Assembly: GCA_017961235.1 (NCBI GenBank)
Contig: JAGCXQ010000047.1
Span: 1-64,000, forward strand
DNA from: Clostridiales bacterium
GTDB lineage: Bacteria; Bacillota; Clostridia; Saccharofermentanales; Saccharofermentanaceae
Direction of reading: 5' to 3'
Length of the DNA: 64,000 nucleotides
The position numbers and the translations under genes were made by a program. Shown here one piece after another: positions 16,704 through 25,214 of the stretch. The notes under the pieces are model-generated. The model was given only the letters and a program-made list of their open reading frames with translations. It was not told the DNA's origin and did not search any database. The stretch's first letter is position 1, and the number at the start of each line of letters is the position of its first letter.

Positions 16704-18647
16704 ATGGATCTGAAAACTGCATTTGCCGGCAGGTTTAAGGTGGGCGCCGCGATCTCGCGCATGAACTTATCTACACCTGCCAACATGAGATTTCTTCTGG
16801 ACCAGTTCAATAGTTTCACGGTGGAAAATGACATGAAGCCGATGTTCTTTCTGGACAGTGAAGCGAATTTCAAGGAGCCGGAAAAGTATAATCTGGCGCC
16901 GAAGCTGAGGTTTGATTTCGCTTCTCCGTATCTCGATTTTGCCAAGGAGCATCAGATCCCGATGCGCGGCCATACGCTGGTCTGGCACAATCAGACACCG
17001 AAGTGGTTCTTCTGCAGGAACTACGATGAAGGCGAGGGCCTGGCGGACAGAGATACCATGCTGAAAAGACTGGAGAACTACATCCGCGGCGTACTCACTT
17101 TTGTCCAGGAAAACTATCCGGGCGTGATTTATGCCTGGGACGTCGTAAACGAAGTCATCGATGAAGGTGATTTTCGGAAATCACTCTGGACGGAGACCGT
17201 CGGGACCGACTTCGTGATCAAGGCTTTTGAATTTGCGAAGAAATATAAAGCTCCGGAAGTGAAGCTCTTCTATAACGACTACGATACCTTCGAGCCGTGG
17301 AAACGGAAGCTCATTATCGAGAAAGTCCTAAAGCCTCTCGTTGCGGAAGGGCTCGTAGATGGTATGGGCATGCAGACCCATCTTCTGATGGATAAACCGG
17401 ACCTGGCAGAATATGAGATCTCGCTTCACAGCTTCGGGGAACTGGTCCCGGAGGTCCAGATCACCGAGCTCGACATCCATAACGCCGACCCGTCCGAGGA
17501 GTCGATGGAAAGGCTTGCCGAGAGATATAAGGAGCTTTTCACGATCATCGTGAAGGCGAAAGATGAGGGAAAAGCCAATGTCACGGCAGTGACTTTCTGG
17601 AATCTTCTGGATGAGAATTCGTGGCTCACCAACTTCCGGAAGGAAGTCAGCCATCCTCTTCTTTTCGAGGGGAAGTGCCAAGCGAAGAAAGCCTATTACA
17701 GCGTGCTGGAGACCGTCCTTTCCAAAGATCAGATCGAGAAGTGGACGCCGGAATATACGGACGAAGAGTATCAGAGTCCGCCGCCATTTGAGTATTTCAA
17801 GACCATGCGCAGCCTGATGTATCACCGGGTCCATATCGAGAAGGGTATCGATCTTTGCTTCGAAGAGTACGGCAGCGGAGACAATTACATCCTCTCGGCG
17901 CAGGTCGGATTCTATCCTTTCGGCATGCAGCAGAAACTGGCATCGATGGGATATCACGTCATCTGCATCACGCTCCGCGGGTTCTATCCGTCTTCGTATG
18001 TGGAGGAGGACTACGGCGACCGCTGGTACGATGTATTTGCAGAAGATGTGGTCAAAGTAGCCGATAAACTTCACATCGATAAGTTCTTCTATATGGGTGC
18101 TTCCCATGGCGCCGGTGTCGGCTGGCACCTAATGCTTCTGGCTCCGTCCAGAATCAAAGGATTCATCGCGTGTGTCCCGGGTCCGCACAGCCTGACGGAA
18201 GGATCCATGTCAATGCGCCAGATGGTGCTGTCGGGCATCATCAAGGAACCGCCGCCGATGGATCCGCCGATCGATAACGACCCGCGCCGTGAGAAGAGAC
18301 GTAATTTCCGCTCGGCCCATATCGCGATGAATCCCGAACCGGATCCGAGGGAAAAAGCGATCGATTACGGAAGACCGCTGCTGAAGTTCAAGACAGAGGA
18401 GAAGCTCTGTGAGGCGCTTCATACGATCGAGGTACCTACTCTGATCCTGGGCGCTATCGACGATCCGATCAGCACACCTGAGCTCATGCTCCGTTCGGCA
18501 AAAGCACTTCCCCACTGCAAGATGATCCTGTACTCGAACTGCGGGCACAACATCGACACTGACCTCGTGGAGGAGCTCTCCGGCGAAGCGGACAGGTTCA
18601 TGAAGCAGGTGGATCACGACGGGCGTGTGTACGCGTGGGATATGTGA
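16704..18647 (+). CDS. Cytoplasmic GH10 xylanase fused to an alpha/beta hydrolase
   Basis: 647 residues without a signal peptide. Residues ~5-340 are GH10: GHTLVWHNQTP, acid/base Glu150 in DVVNEV, nucleophile Glu255 in ITELDIH, and FWNLLDENSW. Residues ~370-640 form an alpha/beta hydrolase: nucleophile Ser467 in GASHGAG, acid in AIDDP, histidine in NCGHNID. I infer trimming of imported xylo-oligosaccharides with removal of ester groups (acetyl or feruloyl), though the esterase substrate is not proved. ATG 16704 has GGAGG seven bases upstream; TTG at 16698 is too close. The GH10 domain is close in length to catalytic domains of secreted enzymes. Confidence 0.88.
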   Translation: MDLKTAFAGRFKVGAAISRMNLSTPANMRFLLDQFNSFTVENDMKPMFFLDSEANFKEPEKYNLAPKLRFDFASPYLDFAKEHQIPMRGHTLVWHNQTPKWFFCRNYDEGEGLADRDTMLKRLENYIRGVLTFVQENYPGVIYAWDVVNEVIDEGDFRKSLWTETVGTDFVIKAFEFAKKYKAPEVKLFYNDYDTFEPWKRKLIIEKVLKPLVAEGLVDGMGMQTHLLMDKPDLAEYEISLHSFGELVPEVQITELDIHNADPSEESMERLAERYKELFTIIVKAKDEGKANVTAVTFWNLLDENSWLTNFRKEVSHPLLFEGKCQAKKAYYSVLETVLSKDQIEKWTPEYTDEEYQSPPPFEYFKTMRSLMYHRVHIEKGIDLCFEEYGSGDNYILSAQVGFYPFGMQQKLASMGYHVICITLRGFYPSSYVEEDYGDRWYDVFAEDVVKVADKLHIDKFFYMGASHGAGVGWHLMLLAPSRIKGFIACVPGPHSLTEGSMSMRQMVLSGIIKEPPPMDPPIDNDPRREKRRNFRSAHIAMNPEPDPREKAIDYGRPLLKFKTEEKLCEALHTIEVPTLILGAIDDPISTPELMLRSAKALPHCKMILYSNCGHNIDTDLVEELSGEADRFMKQVDHDGRVYAWDM

Positions 18648-18690
18648 TATAATTGAGTGGATTTTTAGTGTAAGCAAAGGTTGACACGGT

Positions 18691-19086
18691 ATGGAACAAC
18701 TATATCAGAATTCTGAAATCATACTCCGATACATTGTAGAGTTCTCTACTTTGCTTCTGGAACTGTTCGGTATATGCATCCTCGTATTTTCCGCGATCAA
18801 AGCGTTTATCTTCTGGATGAGAAGAGATGATTCCATCCGTCTTCAGCTGGCACAGGGAATTGCCCTGGCGCTCGAGTTTAAGCTCGGCGGCGAGGTCTTA
18901 AGAACGGTTGTGGTCCGAGAGTGGGCAGAGCTCGGTATCCTCGGTGCCATCATCCTGCTCCGTGCGACACTGACCTTCCTCATTCACTGGGAGATCAAGA
19001 ACGAGAAAAAAGCACTTGCTCCGAAGCTTGGAAAGAAATCGGAAGCAGAAAAAAAAGACCCGGTTCAGGAACCTGTTAATGAATGA
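18691..19086 (+). CDS. DUF1622 membrane protein
   Basis: 131 residues with three hydrophobic segments (~12-40, ~50-70, ~82-105) and the LQLAQGIALALEFKLGGEVLRT core of DUF1622. This family is widespread, small and uncharacterised. The C terminus is charged and would be cytoplasmic. A terminator follows. Confidence 0.85.
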   Translation: MEQLYQNSEIILRYIVEFSTLLLELFGICILVFSAIKAFIFWMRRDDSIRLQLAQGIALALEFKLGGEVLRTVVVREWAELGILGAIILLRATLTFLIHWEIKNEKKALAPKLGKKSEAEKKDPVQEPVNE

Positions 19087-19090
19087 TCAG

Positions 19091-19118
19091 AAAAAGCATC
19101 TCAAAAGAGATGCTTTTT
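19091..19118 (+). terminator. Rho-independent terminator
   Basis: Twelve-base stem AAAAAGCATCTC / GAGATGCTTTTT with an AAAA loop and a T-run. Confidence 0.9.
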
Positions 19119-19190
19119 TACTTCCATTAACCGAACATATGTGCTACAATTATTTCGTCGACAAATCTATTTGGAAAAGGGAGTCATGAT

Positions 19191-19757
19191 ATGAGTAACA
19201 TTTACGAGAAATGTCCGGAATTGGAAAATGACAGATGGCTGATGCGATTCGTGAAGGAAGAGGATGCAGAGAATCTTCTTCTGGTCTATGGAGATAAGCA
19301 GGCGCTGCCTTTTTTCAACAGTGATAACTGCCATGAAGATAATTTCTACTACAACACGAAAGAGAAGATGGACGGAGCGATCCGGTTCTGGCTGAGTTCA
19401 TATCAGGATAAGTGGTTCGTCCGTCTGACGATCATCGACAAGAAGATCTCGAAGGCCATCGGTACGATCGAGATGTTCCATCGCCCCTCGGATGACGAAT
19501 TTGACGGTGACGGATTGATCCGTCTGGATGTAAGGCCTGACTACGAAAAGTCGGAGGAATTACAGAGCATTTTTGAACTTCTGATCCCCGAATCATATAC
19601 TCTTCTTGAGTGTGAGGAGATCATCACGAAGATCCCGCTTTATGCGGTAGAGCGGATCGATGCGGCAAAGAAGATCGGCTTTGAAAAGACCGATCGGCTT
19701 CTTGTCGGATCTGAAGACCGACATGCCTATAAGAATTACTGGGCGATCAGAAAGTAA
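19191..19757 (+). CDS. GNAT-like acetyltransferase, divergent
   Basis: 188 residues resembling the RimJ/RimL branch of GNAT proteins: an N-terminal WLMRFVKEEDAENLLLVYGD segment, a central KAIGTIEMF strand and a C-terminal AAKKIGFEKTDR motif. The usual acetyl-CoA R/Q-x-x-G-x-G/A loop is not clear (LDVRPDYEKSEELQ), so activity is uncertain. AGGGAG precedes the ATG. The methyltransferase gene starts 20 bases later. Confidence 0.65.
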   Translation: MSNIYEKCPELENDRWLMRFVKEEDAENLLLVYGDKQALPFFNSDNCHEDNFYYNTKEKMDGAIRFWLSSYQDKWFVRLTIIDKKISKAIGTIEMFHRPSDDEFDGDGLIRLDVRPDYEKSEELQSIFELLIPESYTLLECEEIITKIPLYAVERIDAAKKIGFEKTDRLLVGSEDRHAYKNYWAIRK

Positions 19758-19777
19758 AGCAAGGAAGAGTACAGAAA

Positions 19778-20401
19778 ATGGCTGACAATCCGTGGAAAGA
19801 AATCAGTCTTCAGGATTATGAGGAACATATGAGCCTGGATTCGGTACATCAGCTTCAGGCGATGAATGCGATGATGAAAGACCAGTTTGAATCCTACCCG
19901 GTGGAGACGGCGATGGTTCTGGGAGTGGCCGGCGGAAACGGTCTCGAGCATGTCCGGAAAGACAAGTATAAGACCGTGTATGGCGTGGATATCAATGAAG
20001 ACTACCTTCGTGCGACGGAGGAAAGATATCCGGACCTTCAGGGGATCCTGAAGTGTCTTCCAATCGATCTGGTCCATGAAGCCGGAAAACTTCCGGAGGC
20101 AGATCTTCTGATTGCCAATCTCCTGATCGAGTATATCGGCTACGAAGCTTTTCAGAAGGCCGTTTCGAAAGTTCAGCCGAAGTATTGTTCCTGCGTGATC
20201 CAGATCAACACGGATACGAAGCAGTGGGTCTCTGATTCGCCGTATCTCCACGCATTCGACAGACTGGATGAAGTGCATCACCAGATGGAAGAAGATGCCC
20301 TGGAGAAAGCGATGAAAGAGATCGGGTATTCGCTGATCCATAGAAGTACAGAGACGCTTCCGAATGGAAAAGCGCTGGTACGTATGGATTTCAGCAGGTG
20401 A
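19778..20401 (+). CDS. Class I SAM-dependent methyltransferase
   Basis: 207 residues. VLGVAGGNGLEHV is the glycine-rich SAM loop, YGVDINEDYL the acidic end of strand 2, and EADLLIANLLIEYIG the strand-4 region. Substrate unknown. Two to four bases separate it from the next gene (stop 20399-20401, ATG 20406), and it follows a GNAT gene closely, so the three are probably one unit. Confidence 0.8.
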   Translation: MADNPWKEISLQDYEEHMSLDSVHQLQAMNAMMKDQFESYPVETAMVLGVAGGNGLEHVRKDKYKTVYGVDINEDYLRATEERYPDLQGILKCLPIDLVHEAGKLPEADLLIANLLIEYIGYEAFQKAVSKVQPKYCSCVIQINTDTKQWVSDSPYLHAFDRLDEVHHQMEEDALEKAMKEIGYSLIHRSTETLPNGKALVRMDFSR

Positions 20402-20405
20402 TGAT

Positions 20406-21008
20406 ATGGAAAGACCGGAATTTGACAGTATTCAAGATTATGCCGAGTTCTCGAAGTACTACTGGTACAGAGAGGAGCTGATCCGGATCTGTAAGGCGCA
20501 TGGCCTTGCTGCGCCAAGCGGGAAGATCGAGCTGTATAAGGTCATAGAAGCATACTTTTCCGGAGAGAAGATCCTGCCGCAAAAGAAACCGATAAAAAGA
20601 AAACCTTCAAAGGTTACGGAGCTGACGCTTCAGACCGGCCTGATCGAGTGTGGGTTTACATTCGGCCCCAGATTCCGGGAGTTCTTCGAGCGTCAGACCG
20701 GAGAGACCCGTTTCAAATTCAACGTGGATATGGTAGCAACGGCAAAAGCCGTGAAAGAGAATGGTGATGAAAGCTTCACTCTGGGGGATCTTCTTGACAT
20801 ATACTATGGGAAGAAGACTTATGTGACCTACGATAAGTCTGCGCTTCAGTGGAACAAGTTCGTGAAAGATTTCTGCGCAGATCCTGCCACGGAAGTCTAT
20901 CCGGACAGACTGAAAACCGCGGCAAAGCTATGGAAGATCGTAAGAGAATCGGATCAGGAAAAGGTCTATACCCGCGACCTACTGGTCAAGTACGGTAACA
21001 CGATATAA
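20406..21008 (+). CDS. SAP-domain protein, DUF6434-like
   Basis: 200 residues. Residues ~10-60 resemble a SAP motif (YYWYREELIRICKAHGLAAPSGKIEL), a short nucleic-acid-binding helix pair. The C-terminal ~120 residues (TGLIECGFTFGPRFREFFE onward) match the small uncharacterised domain that often follows SAP in Firmicutes. Start 20406 is preferred over an upstream in-frame ATG that lies inside the methyltransferase gene. Function unknown. Confidence 0.65.
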   Translation: MERPEFDSIQDYAEFSKYYWYREELIRICKAHGLAAPSGKIELYKVIEAYFSGEKILPQKKPIKRKPSKVTELTLQTGLIECGFTFGPRFREFFERQTGETRFKFNVDMVATAKAVKENGDESFTLGDLLDIYYGKKTYVTYDKSALQWNKFVKDFCADPATEVYPDRLKTAAKLWKIVRESDQEKVYTRDLLVKYGNTI

Positions 21009-21098
21009 GATATTTCGCAGAATACTTGTACTGTGAACATATATAGGTAGGACGACATCATCGTCTGGCTGAAAACCGGAGAAGAAAGGAACAATTCA

Positions 21099-21440
21099 AT
21101 GAATAAACCAATACCTGAAAATACTGTCAGAATAGTGAAAATCGATAAAGAGGCTCTTTACGAGTTTATATATGAGAATTTTGTGGCCATACAGGAGCAA
21201 ATGATGGATATCGATCCTACGGAATGCTTGAATAATTTTGCAATCGATTGGGAAACCGGCTCGTTTATTTTCACTGCACATAAAATGGAAGATGAGAATG
21301 GTGATATCATTCCCTTTCCGAAAGATATCGATATTGAAAAAGTATTACGAACGATTCCGGCAACTGCCGATTCGGCTTTGTCTCCTAACACGAAATATAA
21401 AGACTATTCAATTGATGAATTACGAAGTTTACAGTCATAG
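21099..21440 (+). CDS. Hypothetical acidic protein
   Basis: 113 residues, acidic, no signal peptide or membrane segment. GAAAGGA lies upstream of ATG. It is more AT-rich than its neighbours. I do not recognise it. It stands alone between the SAP gene and the minus-strand GNAT gene. Confidence 0.55.
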   Translation: MNKPIPENTVRIVKIDKEALYEFIYENFVAIQEQMMDIDPTECLNNFAIDWETGSFIFTAHKMEDENGDIIPFPKDIDIEKVLRTIPATADSALSPNTKYKDYSIDELRSLQS

Positions 21441-21549
21441 TTAACTCCTCATCGCTGTTACCTGAATACTATTCACGGTTGTGTTCGTTCAGAAGAACAA
21501 AAAGAGCGTCAGATAATTTCGCACACTAGCTTGAAATAAACAGATAATT

Positions 21550-21585
21550 ATAGGGGTGGTTGCGGCGATCCGCGATCACCCCTAT
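21550..21585 (-). terminator. Hairpin overlapping the GNAT stop codon
   Basis: ATAGGGGTG / CACCCCTAT stem with an inner GC-rich loop. The stop codon of the minus-strand GNAT gene lies in the stem. The T-run is weak, so it may also stabilise the transcript end. Confidence 0.55.
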
Positions 21586-22067
21586 TCTGAAAAAATTTCC
21601 ATGTATATGTCCTTATCGGTCCTCCTATATTCTTTGAAGCCGCACTTGTCATAGAGCCGTATGGCCCGGTCATTGTCTATATATACTTCAAGATATACTC
21701 TTTTAAGAGACAGTTCGTTCCAGCCGTAGCGTAGAAGGTTGACTATGGCCTCCTTTCCGTAGCCTGCATTCTGCTTGGCATACGTGATGACAATACCGAG
21801 CTCAGCCTCGCCGTCCTTGATGTTCATAAATCCTGCGTTTCCGATGAATTCACCTGTGCTCTTCTCCAACATCGAGAAGGTATATGGCTGCGTGATCTTC
21901 TGATTCTTTATGAACTCGAGCTCTTCTTCCATTGTGTAGGGAGTCCTTCTCTCACCGATGAATTTAGCAACATGCTCGATGTCATTGACCATCGTAAGAT
22001 AGTCATCCACAAGCTCTTCTGTAAACTCAACGAAGCGTATGTTCTCAGATTCAAATACGGAAACCAT
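21582..22067 (-). CDS. GNAT N-acetyltransferase (RimJ/RimL-like)
   Basis: 161 residues with a typical GNAT order: VEFTEELVDDYLTMV, TGEFIGNAGFMNI, AELGIVI strand, acetyl-CoA loop AKQNAGYGKEA, then RVYLEVYIDNDRAIRLYDKCGF. Substrate unknown. I chose the ATG at 22067 because AGGAG precedes it; an upstream in-frame start would overlap the zinc-ribbon gene by 50 bases. It lies 14 bases after that gene on the same strand. Confidence 0.8.
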   Translation of the reverse strand: MVSVFESENIRFVEFTEELVDDYLTMVNDIEHVAKFIGERRTPYTMEEELEFIKNQKITQPYTFSMLEKSTGEFIGNAGFMNIKDGEAELGIVITYAKQNAGYGKEAIVNLLRYGWNELSLKRVYLEVYIDNDRAIRLYDKCGFKEYRRTDKDIYMEIFSE

Positions 22068-22081
22068 GGCGTTGAACACTC

Positions 22082-22450
22082 CTAGATATTGATCTTCGGA
22101 ACAAATCTGATTACCTTGCCGCAATAAAGACATGTTCCTGTCAGTGGCAGTGTGCCGTTATCCTTGATCATGCGCCCGCATTCCGGACAGGGTGCGGAAT
22201 CTTTGACAGATGGCTCGAAAGTTTCAGGTTTTTCAATGATTTCTTCCATTTTTGCATTGATGAGATTGGGGTCGATTCCCCGTTCGATCATGATCTCCAT
22301 CATGGCCTGAACCATGATCTTCAGTTTCAGTATGTCGCTCTTGAGATCCGTAACATTTCTATTCGTCTCTGAAACTTTTTCTGCCTGGCGTACCTCTGCT
22401 GCTACACCTTTTAACTCACTGCTGCTTACATATCCATTGTTTCGAATCAT
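22082..22450 (-). CDS. Small zinc-ribbon protein with helical N terminus
   Basis: 122 residues. Residues ~15-80 are helical (VSETNRNVTDLKSDILKLKIMV), probably a coiled coil. The C terminus has CPECGR and CLYCGK separated by 16 residues, a zinc ribbon. GAGGG precedes the ATG. Possible nucleic-acid or protein-binding role; function unknown. It heads a two-gene unit with the GNAT gene. Confidence 0.7.
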   Translation of the reverse strand: MIRNNGYVSSSELKGVAAEVRQAEKVSETNRNVTDLKSDILKLKIMVQAMMEIMIERGIDPNLINAKMEEIIEKPETFEPSVKDSAPCPECGRMIKDNGTLPLTGTCLYCGKVIRFVPKINI

Positions 22451-22643
22451 ACTGCCGCCCTCTTTTCTCGATTATAAAAAAATTCTATCACAACTGCATT
22501 CCCGTTTCATATGACAGGAAAACATCTTAGGAGCCTTCAAATTGGGGATTGCGGCAGAATAGAACGGGTTACGGTGTATAGTGTACAATGATACAAATGG
22601 ATCTGTAAGAAGACATCCTGAAATAAGGTGGAAGGAGAAACCT

Positions 22644-23603
22644 ACGAAAGTTATCGTACTTAGTCGGGTTTTGAAAGAGAAACATATCGAGAAGATCAAG
22701 AAGACCGCTGTAGAGGCGGGTGCGGTACTGTGCTTTGTCGAAGATGAAAAAGAGATCCCTGAAGGTTTTTCCGATGCGGAAGTTCTCTATGGATTCGGCA
22801 CGGAATATGCGCGGACGAATCCTGCGCTGAAGTGGCTGTGCGTGCCCTCGGCCGGCGTCGATTATCTTATGGGAGAAGATGCTTTTGCCAATAAGGAATA
22901 CATGCTGACCAATTCATCCGGTGCCTATGGTGTAACGATCGCAGAGCACATTATTACCGTAAGCCTCATGATGATGCGAAAACTCACGCTTACCTACGAA
23001 GAATCTCTTCGCGGAGAATGGGGGAAGCCAAAGCCACAGAAGTCTCTGAAGGACTGCCGGATCACGGTACTGGGAACGGGAGATATCGGCACCTGTTTTG
23101 CAAAGAGAGCGAAGGGCTTTGAGCCGGAAACGATCGTGGGCGTGAACCGCAGCGGAAAATGCCCCAATCCGGTCTATGACAGAGCATTCCCTATCGGATA
23201 TCTGAATATGGTACTTCCGGAAACGGATCTCCTTGTGATGAGCCTTCCGGATACAAAAGAAACAAAGGGTATTCTTTCCAGAGAGAGGATGGAACTCCTT
23301 CCTAAAGATGCATTTATCGTGAATGTCGGGCGGGGATCTGCCATCGATGAAGAGGCCCTGGCGGAGCTTCTGGAAAAGGATGAATTGGGAGGCGCGGCGC
23401 TGGATGTTTTCAGAACAGAACCGCTTCCTTCGGACAGCCCGCTATGGAAGACGAAGAATCTTCTGATCACGCCGCATGCGGCAGGTAATCTCACACTGGC
23501 TTACACGCTGGATACGAATGTGAATATGTTCTGCGAGGACCTTCTGAATTATGCAAAAGGACTTCCTCTCAAGAACCTGGTAGATCGGACAAAAGGGTAT
23601 TAA
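22644..23603 (+). CDS. D-2-hydroxyacid dehydrogenase; start codon appears to be ACG
   Basis: About 319 residues. NAD-binding loop GTGDIGTCFAKRAK, catalytic Arg in NVGRGSAID, Glu in FRTEPLPSD, His in ITPHAAG: a complete D-isomer-specific 2-hydroxyacid dehydrogenase. It interconverts 2-oxoacids and D-hydroxyacids; substrate unknown. AAGGAG (22632-22637) is six bases before ACG (22644), and the protein from there begins T-K-V-I-V-L-S, matching the usual M-K-V-I-V-L start. No ATG/GTG/TTG fits that site. A GTG at 22581 is in frame but has no ribosome site. So either ACG is used, or a start was lost by mutation or sequencing error. Confidence 0.8.
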   Translation, partial: TKVIVLSRVLKEKHIEKIKKTAVEAGAVLCFVEDEKEIPEGFSDAEVLYGFGTEYARTNPALKWLCVPSAGVDYLMGEDAFANKEYMLTNSSGAYGVTIAEHIITVSLMMMRKLTLTYEESLRGEWGKPKPQKSLKDCRITVLGTGDIGTCFAKRAKGFEPETIVGVNRSGKCPNPVYDRAFPIGYLNMVLPETDLLVMSLPDTKETKGILSRERMELLPKDAFIVNVGRGSAIDEEALAELLEKDELGGAALDVFRTEPLPSDSPLWKTKNLLITPHAAGNLTLAYTLDTNVNMFCEDLLNYAKGLPLKNLVDRTKGY

Positions 23604-23675
23604 ACTAGAAGATATCAGCAGATAGAACAGAAGATATGAATCAGCATGAATAGGACGTAGAAAAGGAGACGAAAA

Positions 23676-24395
23676 ATGAATCAGAATGTAATGGTCACAG
23701 GAGCAGGAAAAGCAGTTGGCTTAGGATTTAACCTGGTACTTCGTTATCTGGAGTCGGGCGATACCGTCGTCGCGACGATCAGAAAACCATGTCCGGAGCT
23801 GGAAGATCTGAAGAAACAGTATGGGGAAAAACTGATCATCCTGACAATGGATATCGGGAATACTCCTTCAGTGGAACAAGCGGCGGCGGAACTGTCGGAA
23901 AAGCTGGATCATCTGGATCTGCTCATCAATAATGCGGTCACGGTTTCTCCTGACTGCGATAAGGGATTCTTCGATGCCAATCTCGACTACATCGCGAGAA
24001 CCGTGGATGTGGCGGCCGTCGGTCCGATGCGCGTGATCAAGGCGTTTTATCCGCTTCTAAAAAAGAGTGAGATCACGGGATTGATCATGAACATCTCCTC
24101 GGAGGCGGGAAGCATCTCCAAGTGCTACCGCACGAACATGATTGACTACGGTATGGCCAAAGCGGCCCTCAATATGGCGACCATGAATCTGGTGAATACA
24201 TTTAAGGATGACCACTCAATCAACATCTTCTGCATCCATCCCGGATGGATCCGTACAGACGGAAGAGAAGACAACCCGGCTCCGCTTTCTTCATACGAGG
24301 CGGCAGGGATCCTGCAGGAACTTTTCGAAAAGAAGAGAAACGATTTTATCGGTCACAGGTTTATCACGAATGAGAATGAAGACTATCCGTTCTGA
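23676..24395 (+). CDS. Short-chain dehydrogenase/reductase
   Basis: 239 residues. Rossmann loop TGAGKAVGLG, LINNAV, Ser in NISSEAGS, and catalytic YGMAK. HPGWIRTD after it is typical of classical SDR enzymes. Substrate unknown. AAAAGGAGACG precedes the ATG. The following GNAT gene starts 23 bases downstream. Confidence 0.85.
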   Translation: MNQNVMVTGAGKAVGLGFNLVLRYLESGDTVVATIRKPCPELEDLKKQYGEKLIILTMDIGNTPSVEQAAAELSEKLDHLDLLINNAVTVSPDCDKGFFDANLDYIARTVDVAAVGPMRVIKAFYPLLKKSEITGLIMNISSEAGSISKCYRTNMIDYGMAKAALNMATMNLVNTFKDDHSINIFCIHPGWIRTDGREDNPAPLSSYEAAGILQELFEKKRNDFIGHRFITNENEDYPF

Positions 24396-24418
24396 GTTCG
24401 ATCGTAAGGAGAAAACAT

Positions 24419-25210
24419 ATGGACAATTTTGTGGATGAAAGAGACTATGCACTTCTCGCGAGGGACAAATATACCTTCTCGGTCCTTTCGAGGATCATCG
24501 GAGCAGAATGCCAGCTCCGCATGACGGATCACGAACGGTTCATTCTCTGCTTTACGGGACAGCCGTATCCGGTGTGGATCTGGATGCCGGACGATGCATC
24601 TTCTGACGAGATGGAGAGTGCTTTTCAAGTAGCAAAAGAAAACGGACTCATGGACGGCGATCACCGATTCAATATCAAGTACGAACTGGCGGATTACTTT
24701 ATAAAGAGAGCCGAAAAGGAAGGGCTGAAGCTTTCGGTCTCTACGAATCTCTATGCCTATGACTGCCCGGAACTGATCCCACCGAAGACCGTGACGGACG
24801 GGCACATCCATAAGTGCACGCTGGAGGACGTAGATGTGCTGACCGACTTTTTCGAGATGTTCCACGATGCGGTCGGGATCGACAAAACGAGCAGAGAACA
24901 ATACCGGATCGATGCGGAAAACGGAATCTGCGAAGGATCGATGTATCTTTGGAAGACGGATAACGGGGAATTTGCCGCCAGCTGTCACTGGCATCCGGTA
25001 CAGGAAATGGCATCGATCGGGCTGGTCTATACCCGGGATGAATACCGCCGGCATTACTACGCGGAACATCTGGTGTATGAGGTCACGAAGATCGCAAAGG
25101 AAGAAGGATACCTTCCGATGCTCTACACGGATGCGGATTATGTAGCCTCCAATAAGTGCTATGAGAAACTAGGATATATTCTCAGGGGAAAACTCTGCAC
25201 GATCAGCTGA
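24419..25210 (+). CDS. GNAT acetyltransferase, two-part
   Basis: 263 residues. The N-terminal half is a degenerate GNAT-like or binding region; the C-terminal ~130 residues carry the working motifs: CTLEDVDVLTDFFEMF, FAASCHWHP, MASIGLVYTRDEYRRHYYAEHLV and DADYVASNKCYEKLGY. AAGGAG precedes ATG. Its stop is four bases from the stop of the converging FabF gene. Confidence 0.75.
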   Translation: MDNFVDERDYALLARDKYTFSVLSRIIGAECQLRMTDHERFILCFTGQPYPVWIWMPDDASSDEMESAFQVAKENGLMDGDHRFNIKYELADYFIKRAEKEGLKLSVSTNLYAYDCPELIPPKTVTDGHIHKCTLEDVDVLTDFFEMFHDAVGIDKTSREQYRIDAENGICEGSMYLWKTDNGEFAASCHWHPVQEMASIGLVYTRDEYRRHYYAEHLVYEVTKIAKEEGYLPMLYTDADYVASNKCYEKLGYILRGKLCTIS

Positions 25211-25214
25211 TACG

